Shown here: positions 35,816-47,642 of the stretch, piece after piece
Numbering within the stretch: the stretch's first letter is position 1
Layout: each line of letters opens with the position of its first letter
From: Bombus terrestris
Lineage: Eukaryota > Arthropoda > Insecta > Hymenoptera > Apidae
Assembly: GCF_910591885.1 (NCBI RefSeq)
Contig: NC_063286.1
Span: 4,402,001-4,466,000, forward strand
Length of the DNA stretch: 64,000 bases
Direction: 5' to 3'
Program-made: the position numbers and the translations under genes
Notes under the pieces: model-generated
Told to the model about the DNA's origin: nothing
The model's input: only the letters and a program-made list of their open reading frames with translations
Databases searched by the model: none

Positions 35816-38230
35816 TTAATAAAAATTTTTTCTCCATGTTCCACGACCTCTTGGTCTATAACCACCTCGACCACCTGACCTATTTCCTCTAAATCTACCT
35901 CGACCTGTAACAAAAGATATAAAGATAGATTTTTATTTTATTTCTAAATATTATTTTATGAAATAAAAATGCTTCTTCAATTACCATAATTTGATGATAT
36001 GTTTGAGCTGTATTTTCCACTAGGAGGAGTATATAATTCCCTTTTACTTTTATCTTCTTTACTTCGTTTATTTGCATTACTATCATTTCCAAACGTAATG
36101 GGTGTATGTCTTTTTTGAGCAGATGAATGCTTTTCATTCTAAAATAAGATACAAAAAATGTATTATAGTATTCAAAATACCACATTTCTAAAAGAATTAT
36201 AACTGCTTTAATACGTACCTTCTTATCATTAGCTGTTGTTTTCCATGAAAGATGTATAATACTTTTAAAACTAGGTGGCGAATGAAACAGATCTTTAATT
36301 AAACTATTGATATTATTTGTCGTTTTTAAAGCAACAACTTTTAATTGATTTTCCTCTGACTTCAACTCTTCTTCTGATTTGCCGCTAATTGCCTCGCGTA
36401 ATTTTTTTATATAACCTTGAATGCCACGTGCAAAATACTGTAATCTTAATCTAAATTCCTTAAGCTGTTCTGGATCTTTCATTAAAAATTCCGGGGTTTG
36501 TTTACACAGTTTATGAAAAGTATACATAAGGCACTCAACATGACTGAATTGTAATTTTGGTACTTCAGTTATTTCTGTGACTGGAGGTAATGGCATATAT
36601 GTCTATAAATATTGAAACAGTATTAATACTTTTGATATAAAATAAATTTGTGCTCCTAAATAACGTTATTACTTACAATAAGAGTATTATAAAGTTGCTG
36701 TACTTTTTCTTCTGGTTTATCAATTGTTCCACAAAATACAGCTAATTCAGCAAGAAGCTTTAATAATTCCAATTGTACATCTCTTCCATTGGGTGAAGTA
36801 ATTAAAGAAAGATGTGGTAAAACTTGTACACAAATGTAAGAAACGAATCGTGAAGAATCTATTTGAGACTGTAAGAAATAGATTACATTACATAAATTTT
36901 CATTAACAATCATAAAATGATATATAAATATAGTTAAAGTATGCTTACACTAAAGAATGGAAGTGCGTGTTTAATACATTGTACAAGTCTGTTCCATTGT
37001 TCAACATTAGTATGCTTGAATGGTTCTGACAATTCAGCTTGTTCAACTGTAATATCTACTAATTCTTGTTGTCCACTAATTGTTGAACCTAATCTAGTCC
37101 ACGCAAGTACTTCCATAATGCTATGAAATTCATCAGCAGTAACATCCTATGGAAAAGGAAGTGCTATTTAAACAGTGATTAAAGAAAAAATTCTATTGTT
37201 ATGATAAAAAGATTATACCTGTAACACTTTCTTGCATTCTGAAATTAAAAGATCTTCTGGTTCTTTAGTAATAATGTCATGACCTATTGCTTTTAATTTT
37301 GTTGCTAGAAACTTAATACAACGTTCCCGTGTTCCATCATCCCCATTGATGATTTGACTAAAAAATCCACTTATTGTTCCTTAAGAACAGAATATATTAA
37401 ATACAATTAATATCTCATTACAATATCATTACATTGTAATGTATCTATAACAAACAATAATATACTCCATACCTCTTGGGTCAGTTTTCATAAGGGACAT
37501 AACACTATTATGAACAACAGCCAATTCAGAAGGATCTTGAGCTTGAAGTAATTGAGCTAAAATATCAGCAATTCTAGCTGTATGTTCTTTATTATCCTTA
37601 CATAATGCAGGTAAATCTTTAATTGCTTGTTTTCTTATCTGAAAATATTAATATATCAAATCATCAAATTTCCATTGTATGGAGACTTTAATACAAATAT
37701 ATATGTATTCGCATATGTGGTCAAATGATATAAATACTACATACAGCCATATCTTCATCTTCACATAGATCTAAATGAGCATCTATAGCCTGATCAGCTA
37801 ATTTTGGAAAATATTTAAAAAACCTTGCAATGAATTGCGATGCTAATCGTTTTTCTTTCGGTGATCCTTTCACTGCTGTCAGAATTTCTAAATACTCTTT
37901 CTCATGCTGAAACATACAAACAAAACGTTTAGATTTATAATATTTGCCGCTTTCTGTGCTTAATTATTTATGTACAGTATTGACTCATTTTTATTATAAA
38001 AACATTGTTAAATTAACTTGAGGCTTACGAAATTATACATATTTGCATGTTTTAAATGGAATAGAAAGTTTTATTTATGCTTGCAAATACATAAAATTGT
38101 AAATGTTAGAATTAAGTAAACGTGGTTATTAAATATAACCAAGCTCGTCAATTACCTCAGCCAATTTATCTTTGGCATCAGCCAAAATGCCAAAATTTTT
38201 GTACAATTTTTCGATACTGTCCATACTCAT
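35816..38230 (-). CDS. API5: Apoptosis inhibitor 5 (API5/AAC-11)
   Basis: Nuclear HEAT/ARM-repeat protein known as an anti-apoptotic and E2F1-related factor. Nine exons (minus strand, 5' to 3'): 38230-38156, 37906-37745, 37638-37473, 37379-37219, 37146-36949, 36868-36677, 36602-36219, 36138-35985 and 35904-35816. All junctions are GT-AG and phases are consistent; 1581 nt, 526 aa, near the human length. Family stretches: LYKNFGILADA at the N terminus, KEKRLASQFIARFFKYFPKL, HLDLCEDEDMA, VLPHLSLITSPNGRDVQLEL, RLRLQYFARGIQGYIKKLRE, TTNNINSLIKDLFHSPPSFK, LYTPPSGKYSSN. The C terminus is basic and RG-rich (GRGRFRGNRSGGRGG), fitting RNA or chromatin binding. An in-frame ATG at 38257, directly preceded by TAG, could add nine residues (MWKFDNKFI); MSMDSIEKLY was chosen by similarity. 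An AAGATGGCAG motif lies upstream at 38351. Confidence 0.96.
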
Positions 38231-38497
38231 GATAAACTTATTATCGAATTTCCACATCTATAGACACAAAACACATAAATACGATTATATACTTAAAAAT
38301 CGGTAATCTAGCCGGCCATACACGCCAATGCACCACGCCAAGAAATGACAAAGATGGCAGCGATTCCACACATACCCAGATATACGCACGTATAACAGAA
38401 GTAAATACGAAAAAGCAGAGAGGAAATGAGAATGTTCACGCCCGTAGTCCTAGTTGTTTTACAGTACAGATGCTGAACCATGCGAACAAATACTGAA

Positions 38498-39801
38498 GGT
38501 GGTACACGTTAGCATAAAAAGAACCTATTGAGATCCACTTTATAAAAATTTATTTAATTCTATGGTCCTACGAAAAATCGTAAGACTTAAGAAAAATATC
38601 TACTTTTCTATCCCAGACCAACCTGAATAAATGGGGCTTCTCGGATAAATCAGAATGCGTTTATATAAATAACCTTGAAATTCGTTTACAGTATCGTGTT
38701 TCATGACATTTTAGTTAGAAAAATATCACATATTGATGAAAGTGTCATAAAAAAGGGCTAAAGATTTATTATTGCATTGTGAATAATATTGCTTCCCACT
38801 ATCTGCATAGTTGGTAGTAGATTTTTAATAAAAAAAACTATGTAATTGTTTTATTATAAATCTTAAGATATTAACAGAATGCAAAAATGTCCCTACCATA
38901 AGTATATTTTAATTGAAAAAATGGCAGAATTTCGTCCCCAGACACAATTCTTTCTCAGCTATTATTATTGTATATATAATTTTTTTATAATACAAGAAAT
39001 ATTTGATAATTGTACAAAAGTCGGAACGCGAATGTTGCAATACTGGAGGTGTAGAAACAATTCTATTTTTCGAAACTGAGATTTTACATGTCGAATGTAG
39101 GGAAGGACAATGTGAATGAAAGAGAAAGAGGAACTGAGAATCGAAGCGATCAATAAATATTAAAAGGCTGCGATAAGCTGAGACCTGCAATTCAAAAATC
39201 AAACTTTCTTATTTTTTATAAACACGATGTATTTTGGTGCATATTTCTATACTCATTTTAATCGGAAACATCTCACAAACACGTTTGTAAAAGTTTAATT
39301 TTAAAAAAGTTAAAATTGAAAGAAGTTTCACTTTTAAATTAATACCTAGATACGTTGTCTCGTGGATATCTGACATTGAATCATGTTACACTACTCGAGG
39401 GTCAACAGGCTGTCGAACTTTTCGTCAAGGGAACTTTCTCTCCGTCGTGGAGATGACGAGTGTGCAACGAAGACTACTTTTTAGTTGTTAAATAGCTTTT
39501 TGGAAAAACTAATAAGCATTTGGGCATAACAATTTTTCATATTATTTATTTACGGCTCAACGAATTAATTGATCCATTATCGTTTGAAAGAAAATATTCT
39601 CTTTTCTTGTCCGAAAAGAATATAATAAACAATTAATCTCTCTCTTCTAGGCAACTAGTTACAACTAGTTCAATTATTGCGCGATTTGGTACTCTTATAC
39701 TTGCTTATCCCGGATAGAAAAGTAGATATCAATTTTCCCGCAGAACCGTACAATTCAATAGGTTTTTGTAGCATAGAACTTGTCTATGCTAGCGTGCCAC
39801 C
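38498..39801. mobile_element. 1.3-kb inverted-repeat element between API5 and ETFA
   Basis: The left end GGTGGTACACGTTAGCATAA and the right end (reversed) GGTGGCACGCTAGCATA are inverted. Further inside, ATCTACTTTTCTATCC (about 38598) mirrors GGATAGAAAAGTAGAT (about 39713), and ACCTATTGAG (38523) mirrors CAATAGGT. A direct repeat of the right end (TATGCTAGCGTG) follows at 39836. The interior has only short frames with no transposase motif, so it is probably a non-autonomous DNA transposon of unknown superfamily. Confidence 0.6.
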
Positions 39802-40318
39802 AAACAGACTCCTAATTTTATAGGATCTTGTATATGCTAGCGTGACTACCTTTAGCACTTGGCGTATGGTGCAGCAGCTAGCTCGGGAACAACCAGAACC
39901 ATAGCGTATACAGTCTCATTTCCTCACTGGAAAGCTTATTATGGCGCTAAAGTCGAAAACTCAATAATAAATATTATCGAAATTATTGCTTTAATTAGAT
40001 ATTTCTCCATAAATTTGGAGAAATTTCATCTTTTCATGTATGCTTTGGATACATATTAGTTTGTCACAAAATCCATAAAAATACTTTATAGTATCATATT
40101 ATATACTTCAAATAGGAGAGCCTAAAATGTTGTTGATTTATATAAACGAAAAAATAATACAATTTTAATCTTAGATTATTAATATACAGTTAAAATAAAT
40201 AGTTATAAATTTAATATTTATAAAAAATTATATTTTTAATAAATGTTTTGCACAAATATATTTTTGTATATATGTGTATATGTGTATAAAAAATGTACTT
40301 ATAAAATATTGTTAAAAT

Positions 40319-41840
40319 TTACAATTTTTCTGTAAGTTCAGGAACAGCCTTGAATAAATCAGCAACTAAGCCATAATCAGCTACTTGGAAGATTGGTGCT
40401 TCTGGATCTTTGTTAATTGCCACAATCGTTTTTGAATCTTTCATACCAGCTAAATGCTGAATTGCTCCAGAGATACCAACAGCAATATATAGATTCTAAA
40501 AGATATGAATTGAAACGTAAATAATTTTTTAGCGGTTATAATAGACTATAACTAGAAGCCAAACTTACTGGAGCAACAATTTTTCCTGTCTGTCCCACTT
40601 GCAAATCATTAGGCACATAACCAGCATCAACAGCAGCACGGGAAGCGCCAACTGCAGCATTAAGTTTATCTGCCAAACTATATAATAATTTAAAGTTTTC
40701 GCCAGACTTCATTCCTCTTCCTCCAGATACAACGATTTTTGCAGATGTCAATTCTGGTCTATCAGATTTAGACAACTCCTGTTTAATGAATTCTGCCAAT
40801 TGTGATTTGTAGTCACCAGCTAGGGCAGGTTCACACTTGGCACTGCCTCCTTCCAAAGGTATTGCTTCGAATGCAGTGCCTCTCACTGAAACTATCTTTA
40901 TATTATCTTTGCACTTTAAAGTTTGAATTGCATTTCCTGCATAAATTGTACGGGTGAATGTATCTGCTGCTTTAATACCAATAATATCACTTATTGGAGA
41001 CACATCTAATTTAGCTGCAACCTTAAAAAATGAAAGTTATATACAAACCATGAAAAATACTTTTTATCTATAATAATATATATTTAAAGGTACATAAAAC
41101 GGACTTTCTAATTAGATGCTTACTCTTGGTAATAGTGCTTTACCAAATGCAGTAGCACCAGTTAAAATATGGGTAAATTTATGCTCATTTTGAGTAGCAA
41201 GGATAAGAGGCGTTAGTGCTTCTGGAAGAAATCCTTTAAAAGCGTCGCTCTCTGCCACCAAAACTTTGGATACACCATTAGCTTTACTGACACTTTGTGC
41301 AACTGCATCACATTTGGTACCAGCAACTAAGACTGTTATATCACCACCAATTTTTTTTGCTGCACTTAATGTATTACAAGTAATAGGGGCTAGAGATTCA
41401 TTATTATGTTCTGCAATAACTAATGTGGATTCATAACGTGCCAATAATCCATACTAAAATAATAAATAAGTTCCTTAAATATTAATTCTTTTTGAAACAA
41501 GTAATTTATAATATCATTTTAAATACCTCATTTGCTTTTATTTTTAAATTAATATAATTTTATTTTACAAAAATATGCGATTTCATATAAAATTAATATG
41601 TTTTTATTATTCTTTATAAGTAAAAATGTTTTATACAATAGAAAAAGATTCGATATATATTATAAGTATAATAAAAATTAGTTTTATTTCCTATTAATCC
41701 AAATCACTTATAAGTGACTTATAATCGCTTATAATCGATCAATTGGTTGGTCATTGAAACAACCGAACATCAAGGAAATATAAGTTTCTAATACTCACTT
41801 TGTTCCCAGTTCGAAACGATCTAAAACAAGTGGCGAACAT
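40319..41840 (-). CDS. ETFA: Electron transfer flavoprotein subunit alpha (ETFA), mitochondrial
   Basis: Alpha subunit of the mitochondrial matrix ETF heterodimer, which carries electrons from acyl-CoA and other dehydrogenases to ETF-ubiquinone oxidoreductase, using FAD. Exons: 41840-41799, 41453-41124, 41021-40569, 40495-40319; all introns are phase 0, total 1002 nt, 333 aa, equal to the human length. Exon 1 encodes a short Arg-containing presequence (MFATCFRSFRTGNK). The N domain starts ESTLVIAEHNNESLAPITCN. The FAD-binding C domain shows VVSGGRGMKSGENFKLLYSL, GASRAAVDAGYVPNDLQVGQ, TGKIVAP, LYIAVGISGAIQHLAGMKDS and ADYGLVADLF. It lies downstream of, and in the same direction as, API5 is transcribed from, with an inverted-repeat insertion between them. 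The 5' side faces RpL39 divergently. Very secure. Confidence 0.97.
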
Positions 41841-42506
41841 ATTTGACAAGTAAATTTTTAAACAATTTCTTTTAACAATATGTTAACTAAATCGTGAAAA
41901 CTAATTTGTATCAATAAAGTCCAAAGTTCCAGAGAGGAATAACAATAAAACACATAATAAAAAGATATACAAACTGTGACGTAATAATGTTTTGAAATAA
42001 CTCAATTAAATATTTAAACTAAACTGAATAAGTTAAATTTGATACTCCATTTATTAAAATTAAAATTGTTATATAGAAATATATGTTATTAAATATACTT
42101 TATAAATATATCATGAAGAAAATGTAAATATATTTTAAGTTAATATCTATATTAAACTTTATAGATAAGAAGGCAAATGTGTCTTTTTCAAGCGTTAAAA
42201 CGAACATTGTTATTTTGAAAACTCGCAAATTTTTTAACTATAAGGAAATAATATTATATTCCAAAACATCTATTAGTACTTTATTTTTTTATGTAATATT
42301 TGCTCTTTTTTAATATTAGATATTTACTCTTCATATTATATTATTTTTATTTTTTATCTGTTTTTAATGTACCATAAAGATCCTATATCTAGTATTTATT
42401 TTATTATTTTTGGTAACATTTATATATAGTGACATTTGTCTGGTAGAAACCTTGTTCAGGAACGCAGGAAATTCTCGACCATTCCATTGATTGTGGTTTG
42501 AGCAAG
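41841..42506. promoter_or_regulatory. Divergent ETFA / RpL39 intergenic region
   Basis: About 670 bp of very AT-rich DNA separates the ATG of ETFA (minus) from the ATG of RpL39 (plus), so promoters of both genes must lie here or in first introns. I see no convincing TATA box or other named element; the span just before RpL39 (42440-42506) is less AT-rich and is the likeliest 5'UTR of the ribosomal gene. The role is inferred from gene orientation alone. Confidence 0.4.
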
Positions 42507-42854
42507 ATGGTAAGGTTTAGGTTATCCAACAATTCTTTTCACATCCTATTAATTATATGTAAATAACTGTTAGAAAATTTTATTTAAGACATACATAAAC
42601 TACATGTTCTGTTTCAGTCGGCTCACAAAACATTTATTATCAAGCGGAAGCTTGCCAAAAAGTTGAAGCAAAACAGGCCGATTCCACAATGGGTCAGAAT
42701 GCGTACTGGCAACACTATCCGGTAAAAATTATTAAAATATATATATTTTAGTATTTTCCTCCTTAATCATTGTACTATTTATTATTATTATTATTCATTT
42801 TATAGGTACAACGCTAAACGGCGTCACTGGAGAAGAACTAAGTTAAAGTTGTAA
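42507..42854 (+). CDS. RpL39: 60S ribosomal protein L39 (eL39)
   Basis: Small basic protein of the cytosolic large ribosomal subunit, lining the exit tunnel. Three exons: 42507-42509 (just the ATG, followed by donor GTAAGG), 42618-42721 and 42806-42854; 156 nt, 51 aa, the standard length. Residues include SAHKTFIIKRKLAKKLKQNR, PIPQWVRMRTGNTIRYNAKR and RHWRRTKLKL, an essentially invariant family sequence. The Arg codon CGG is split across the second intron. Placing the initiator codon alone in exon 1 is common for animal ribosomal protein genes. An AATAAA at 42911-42916 is a likely poly(A) signal. It converges with mRpL22, whose stop lies 193 bp away. Too short and fragmented to show as one open frame; identity is certain. 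Confidence 0.98.
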
Positions 42855-42910
42855 AATGAATTTGATATGTATTTGCCTTTTTATTGCTACATACATTTAT
42901 CTTATTCTTA

Positions 42911-42916
42911 AATAAA
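42911..42916 (+). terminator. Probable poly(A) signal of RpL39
   Basis: Canonical AATAAA hexamer 57 bp after the RpL39 stop codon, on the same strand. On the opposite strand an AATAAA (43022-43017) sits about 25 bp past the mRpL22 stop, so the two convergent genes probably end within about 200 bp of each other. Confidence 0.6.
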
Positions 42917-43046
42917 CTCTAACTTTAACATGTAAATTTGTATTTGGAAATAATAAACCCTAATCTAAACTTCAATTAAAGCACATAATGTCAGAAAAAA
43001 GGATGATGTATAATTATTTATTTACATATAACTATAGATGTGTACA

Positions 43047-43845
43047 TTATAGTGAATTATATATTTTGCGGGTACGCATTTGTTCCATCCATTCTTCCAA
43101 CAATTCTTCGCCTGTTTTAGGTGCTGGTTGATAATAATGTTTTGGTGGTTTCCCTTCTTCTAAACGTACAAAGTAATGACAATATCTGTAATGTACTATT
43201 CCTATCCTTCCTTTAGCATGACGTCGCATGCCTTTTATTATAAGAGCCTTTGTTGCAAAAGATTCGGCTGAAAAATACAATGAAAATCTATAATACTGTA
43301 ATACTAAATATATTAAAAACATTTTATGATTTCTTTCTCAATATACTTACCAACCCATAAGTTACTTTTGAATTCAATATTATGTTCCTCTACAGCCATA
43401 CGTTGTGCCTCTAAGATAACTTCTTTTGCTATGACTGCACCTTTCTTCTTCAAAAAGCTTAATTGTTTAATAGCTTCATCTACGCTCATACCTCTTACAA
43501 AACAAGCAATATACCACATATTTAATGGACTATATTTAATGAATTTTTTCACATGACAGACATACTGTAAAATATAAAAATATAGTGAATAATTATATTT
43601 TAATTAATGAAATAGAATTATTTTACAATATAAAATAAACTTACACCTGGTCTTTTCTCTTCACCTGGTTTTTGTGGAGGAAAAATAATTTTATTATATT
43701 TAAGGAATCCTCTATTTGATTCTTCTTCTTTATCTTTATGCCAATTGTATGATCTTTGTTGTATATTAGATAAACAATTGGAGTTCTCTGCATTAAATAT
43801 TTTGTTTGATATAAATCGTTGTACACATTGCCTTATACCTAGCAT
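43047..43845 (-). CDS. mRpL22: Mitochondrial 39S ribosomal protein L22
   Basis: Protein of the mitochondrial large ribosomal subunit (uL22m), encoded in the nucleus and imported. Exons: 43845-43645, 43564-43351 and 43267-43047, joined by GTAAGT/TACAG and GTAAGT/TTTCAG introns; 636 nt, 211 aa. The N terminus (MLGIRQCVQRFISNKIF) is basic and amphipathic, fitting a targeting sequence. The L22 core shows CHVKKFIKYSPLNMWYIACF, VRGMSVDEAIKQLSFLKKKG and AVIAKEVILEAQRMAVEEHN. The C-terminal extension AKGRIGIVHYRYCHYFVRLE followed by EGKPPKH is typical of the mitochondrial form. The gene is divergent from the DNAJB12/14 gene and convergent with RpL39. Secure. Confidence 0.94.
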
Positions 43846-44701
43846 TTTCTGTAAATGTGAAAATGTATATAAAATTAAGAACTAATTATTAAAGAATATT
43901 CATTTACTTCTAATATAAATTCACATTTTGAAGAATTCAAAATATATTAAAAGATAACCTTGCAGTTAAAATGCATCATAAATAAATATCATCTAATAAA
44001 TAAAGGACATGATTACGATTACCTAAAATAATTTATAAATGTTTGGCAATTATACGAATAATAATATTAAATTAATGCTTGACTATATAACATTAGTTTA
44101 TAATACACAAATGGTTTCAGATATGACAGAGAAAATACATTGATTCTAAAGAAACTAGAGATGCCACTTTGGCAGTAATATTTTAATCTAACATATACGA
44201 TCAGGGTATATTTTTTGACAAATTCTTATTGTAAATAAAAAGAATTATTTATGATAAAATAAAGTTTTGAATTATATAAAAACAATTACTTCGTATAATT
44301 TGCAAGAAATAATATTATGTCTTAGAAAATTATTCAATACGCTTTTATTTATTTCTTTATGTAGGTCGCTTTATGTTATTGTTAACAGAACTTTTTTAAT
44401 TATACAAATTTCAGTTAATCGATGGCAAACATTCTAATTGGTTGGTTTTAGAGTTAAATTATTCAGATCCGTGAATATAAACAATAATTATTATATTATA
44501 AGTAGCGCCTTAGCGTGAAATGTGTCGTCACTTATACCAGTATATGTAGGAGTGGTAGTGGAATGCTCTACTTCATAGCGTGTTCATGACGCAACTTATT
44601 AAATTGCTATGGCGGAGAATTAGTGTATGATTAAATTTATTTACTATTCTGCTCCGTCATTGTGTTTAAGGTAAAGTTTAATTTGGCCTTTAAGAAAAAT
44701 C
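43846..44701. promoter_or_regulatory. Divergent mRpL22 / DNAJB12-14 intergenic region
   Basis: About 850 bp between the start codons of two divergently transcribed genes. The first 650 bp are AT-rich with no recognisable element. The part nearest the DNAJ gene (about 44500-44640) is richer in G and C and includes GCTATGGCGG at 44606, resembling a YY1/Pho site, so a transcription start near there is plausible. Inference from gene orientation and base composition. Confidence 0.3.
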
Positions 44702-47642
44702 ATGGATAGCAATAAAGATGAGGCTGAGCGGTGTATGGAACTCGCAGAACGATATCTACGGGAGAAAAGATATGAAGAGGCGGAAAAATTTGTACGTAAA
44801 GCACAGAAACTTTACCCAACAAAAAAAGCAGAAGGTAAGGTGGGAAGGTAAGCTGACCCACGTCAGCTTCTATAAAATAGCTTAATCAATTCTTAGTTGT
44901 CCTTTACTTTATTTACATCCAACCACTAAATTATTGACACTATTGACACTATATAACATTTTGTAAGAGATCCCTATTGCATTTTTGGTTTCAAAGATTA
45001 AGTCAGTTTTTTAAAAGATTATTTTAATGTTTATACTGAATTCTTTAAGAAATATGGTTTCTATAGTTGCATAAAAATAAAACTTTTTATTCACCATGAA
45101 TCGTGTGTCTCTGAATATTGATCAAGAGCGAAATATAGTATGAGTAAGCAGAAAATTAAGAGTTTAAGTGAAATTTGTATAACTATATAGTATTTTCTTG
45201 TAATTAATAATACATTCACAGATGTATTGGCAAAAGTGACAATGATGTCAAAACAAAATCAACAAAAGTCTGAATCTGAACCTACAGTTAGGAAACGTCA
45301 AACTGCACCTAAGGAAACTACACATACTCAAGCTTCTAATGATTATACAAAGGAACAGCTTGAACATATTAAAAGGTATTTGTGTCGAATAGAGTTTTAA
45401 AATCATCTTAATAAAAATTTTGAGATATAATAATAAGATTTGTTATTTTATCATTAATATTGGTGTAATTCATTTATTTGTAGAATCAAGAAATGCAAAG
45501 ATTATTATGAAATTTTGGGTGTAAGCAAAGATGCAACTGATAGTGATATTAAGAAGGCATATAAAAAGTTGGCACTTCAATTACATCCAGACAAAAATAA
45601 AGCACCAGGTGCTGCTGAAGCATTTAAAGGTAAATTAAAAAGGATAATAAAAGTATATTTGAGACAGATTTATTATGAGATATAATATTATTTATTGATA
45701 TATACTATTTATTGTGACATATGTATAATTTATATTGTGTTTAGCCATTGGAAATGCTGTCGCTATACTCACTGATGTGGAAAAAAGAAAGCAGTATGAC
45801 ATGTATGGCCCTGAGGAGGAAAGAATGCAAAGTGCTCAAGCTCACCAAAATCCTTCACATTACAATTATACAAGGGGATTTGAAGGTACATATAATATCT
45901 TTTGTCCAATATTTATTTTTTTATCATAATTATCTATCATAAATTTATTAGGATACATTTATCACCATTTATTATTAAAATTATTATTAATAAATTTGTA
46001 ACAGAGATTGTAATAAGCTTTAAGCCTCACTATGATAAACAAAGAACAATAATAATAATAATAGTAATAATTTATCAATATTTATTAAAACATATGTACT
46101 GATTAAATAATTTTTTCTAGCTGATATAACAGCAGATGAATTGTTCAGTATGTTCTTTGGAGGTGGGTTCCCACAGCAAGAATTTTATATGAGACGCTCT
46201 GGAAGGTGGGCGAGACAACAAGAAGCACAAGCTCAACATGTTCATTCTCAGGTATGAAGGAAAAATATAGTAATTTAATATATTTAAAATATAGTAATTA
46301 CAATTTCTTTTCCAATCAAATCACGCTTTTTTAAATAAATATTATGATTTCTAGCAAGCAAATGGATATACCACATTCCTTCAATTGTTGCCTGTGCTGT
46401 TATTAATATTGTTAACTATGATGAGCAGTTTCTTTATATCAGATCCTGTATATAGCTTACATTCTAACGCGTAAGTGTATTCATAATTCGCGACAAATAC
46501 ATTTATGACAAATAATGACGAATAAATTAGTTTAAATTGATAATTTTATGGAATGTTTCAATTTTATTATTTACGCTTTATTTTTTGGCTTCTATCTCTG
46601 GTATATCTTAAAGAGAACGATTGACTTGTATGAATGCAATTATATGCCAATTTTAAATTTGTGCACAGAAAATATTCTGTATTGAGAACAACTCAAGGAT
46701 TAAGGGTGCCCTACTATGTGAAAGAAAACTTTCATACTGAATATCAAGGCAGTTTACGTAGGCTAGAAATTTCTGTTGAAGAAGAGTACCTGCATAATTT
46801 GAGACATGCCTGTTTTAGAGAGAAAAATTATAGTAAGTATTTTACTCAATTGATTATTAAATGTCTCAGTATAGCAAACTACGTGTAGTTCTTAGAAATA
46901 ATAGTCTGTCACACAAGAGTATGCCGACGATATCTCTACAAATATTAATTTGTTTGTGATAAATTTAGTATGGATCAAAAGTACAACTATTTTGTTTTTA
47001 TTTAATAATGGATCCAATTTCCTCCATTATCGATTATTGTCTGACATCGTTTCGGTATGCTTTCTATTAATTTTTTGGCGTACGGGACTGGTAGTGAACT
47101 TCATGTTCTTCGAATGCGGGCCATTGAGATTCTTATCTTTAATATGCGTTCTCCCTTTAATTTATTTTTCATAGACGACTACATATTTTCTATAGGACTT
47201 GCACTAGATGACTGTGGTGGCCATCCCAGCATAATGGAAACAAAAAGATAGCTTCAAAACGTATCGCATACGCAGTACTTATTTTTCGGATATATATGTT
47301 GTATTTCTATTCATTGTCATAAAAGGTACTAAGACCAAGACATTATAAGCCCCTGCGTATTCCAGAAGACTGTATAAGTTTAGATTATTACACTTTTACC
47401 CATATTAGGTATCAGTTTTCGTAGATATCACCGGTATACTTTTGTGTGACAGACTGTAAAAAGAGACTTAACATAATAGTCAAAGGATATGTCTTTATAC
47501 TTTGGATATATCGTTTCTTTAATCTTTAGGGGAAACGATGATGTGGAAAGCAAGAAACTTTGGAGATCAAGAATTATTTTCCAAAGCTAGAAATATCGAA
47601 ATGCCCTCGTGTAAGAGGGTACAAAATTTGCAAGGCGCATAG
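44702..47642 (+). CDS. DnaJ homolog subfamily B member 12/14 (ER membrane J-protein)
   Basis: Hsp40 co-chaperone anchored in the ER membrane with its J domain in the cytosol, where it recruits Hsp70 to membrane-protein quality control. Eight exons: 44702-44834, 45222-45375, 45484-45629, 45745-45885, 46121-46251, 46355-46470, 46669-46832 and 47530-47642; phases agree at each junction; 1098 nt, 365 aa, the usual family length. The N terminus MDSNKDEAERCMELAERYLR is the TPR-like head of DNAJB12/14. The J domain (about residues 102-165) has DYYEILGVSKDATDSDIKKA and the catalytic HPD at 130-132 (LHPDKN). Then come a G/F-type linker with MFFGGGFP, a transmembrane segment at about 243-264 (LQLLPVLLLILLTMMSSFF) and a DUF1977-type C-terminal domain ending in exon 8. 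A 553 bp inverted-repeat insertion sits in the last intron. Confidence 0.95.
46903..47455. mobile_element. 553-bp inverted-repeat element in the last DNAJB12/14 intron
   Basis: The ends are inverted repeats of about 33 bp: left end AGTCTGTCACACAAGAGTAT, right end (reversed) AGTCTGTCACACAAAAGTAT, then CCG..CGATATCT against CCGGTGATATCT. The interior (open frames of 74 and 64 codons overlapping at about 47050) shows no recognisable transposase. No clear target duplication was seen. This looks like a non-autonomous DNA transposon of a family I cannot name. It leaves the splice sites at 46833 and 47529 intact. Confidence 0.65.

Noticed and set aside
39859..40059. A plus-strand gene between API5 and ETFA
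   Set aside because: Short, motif-free frame in AT-rich DNA next to an inverted-repeat element.
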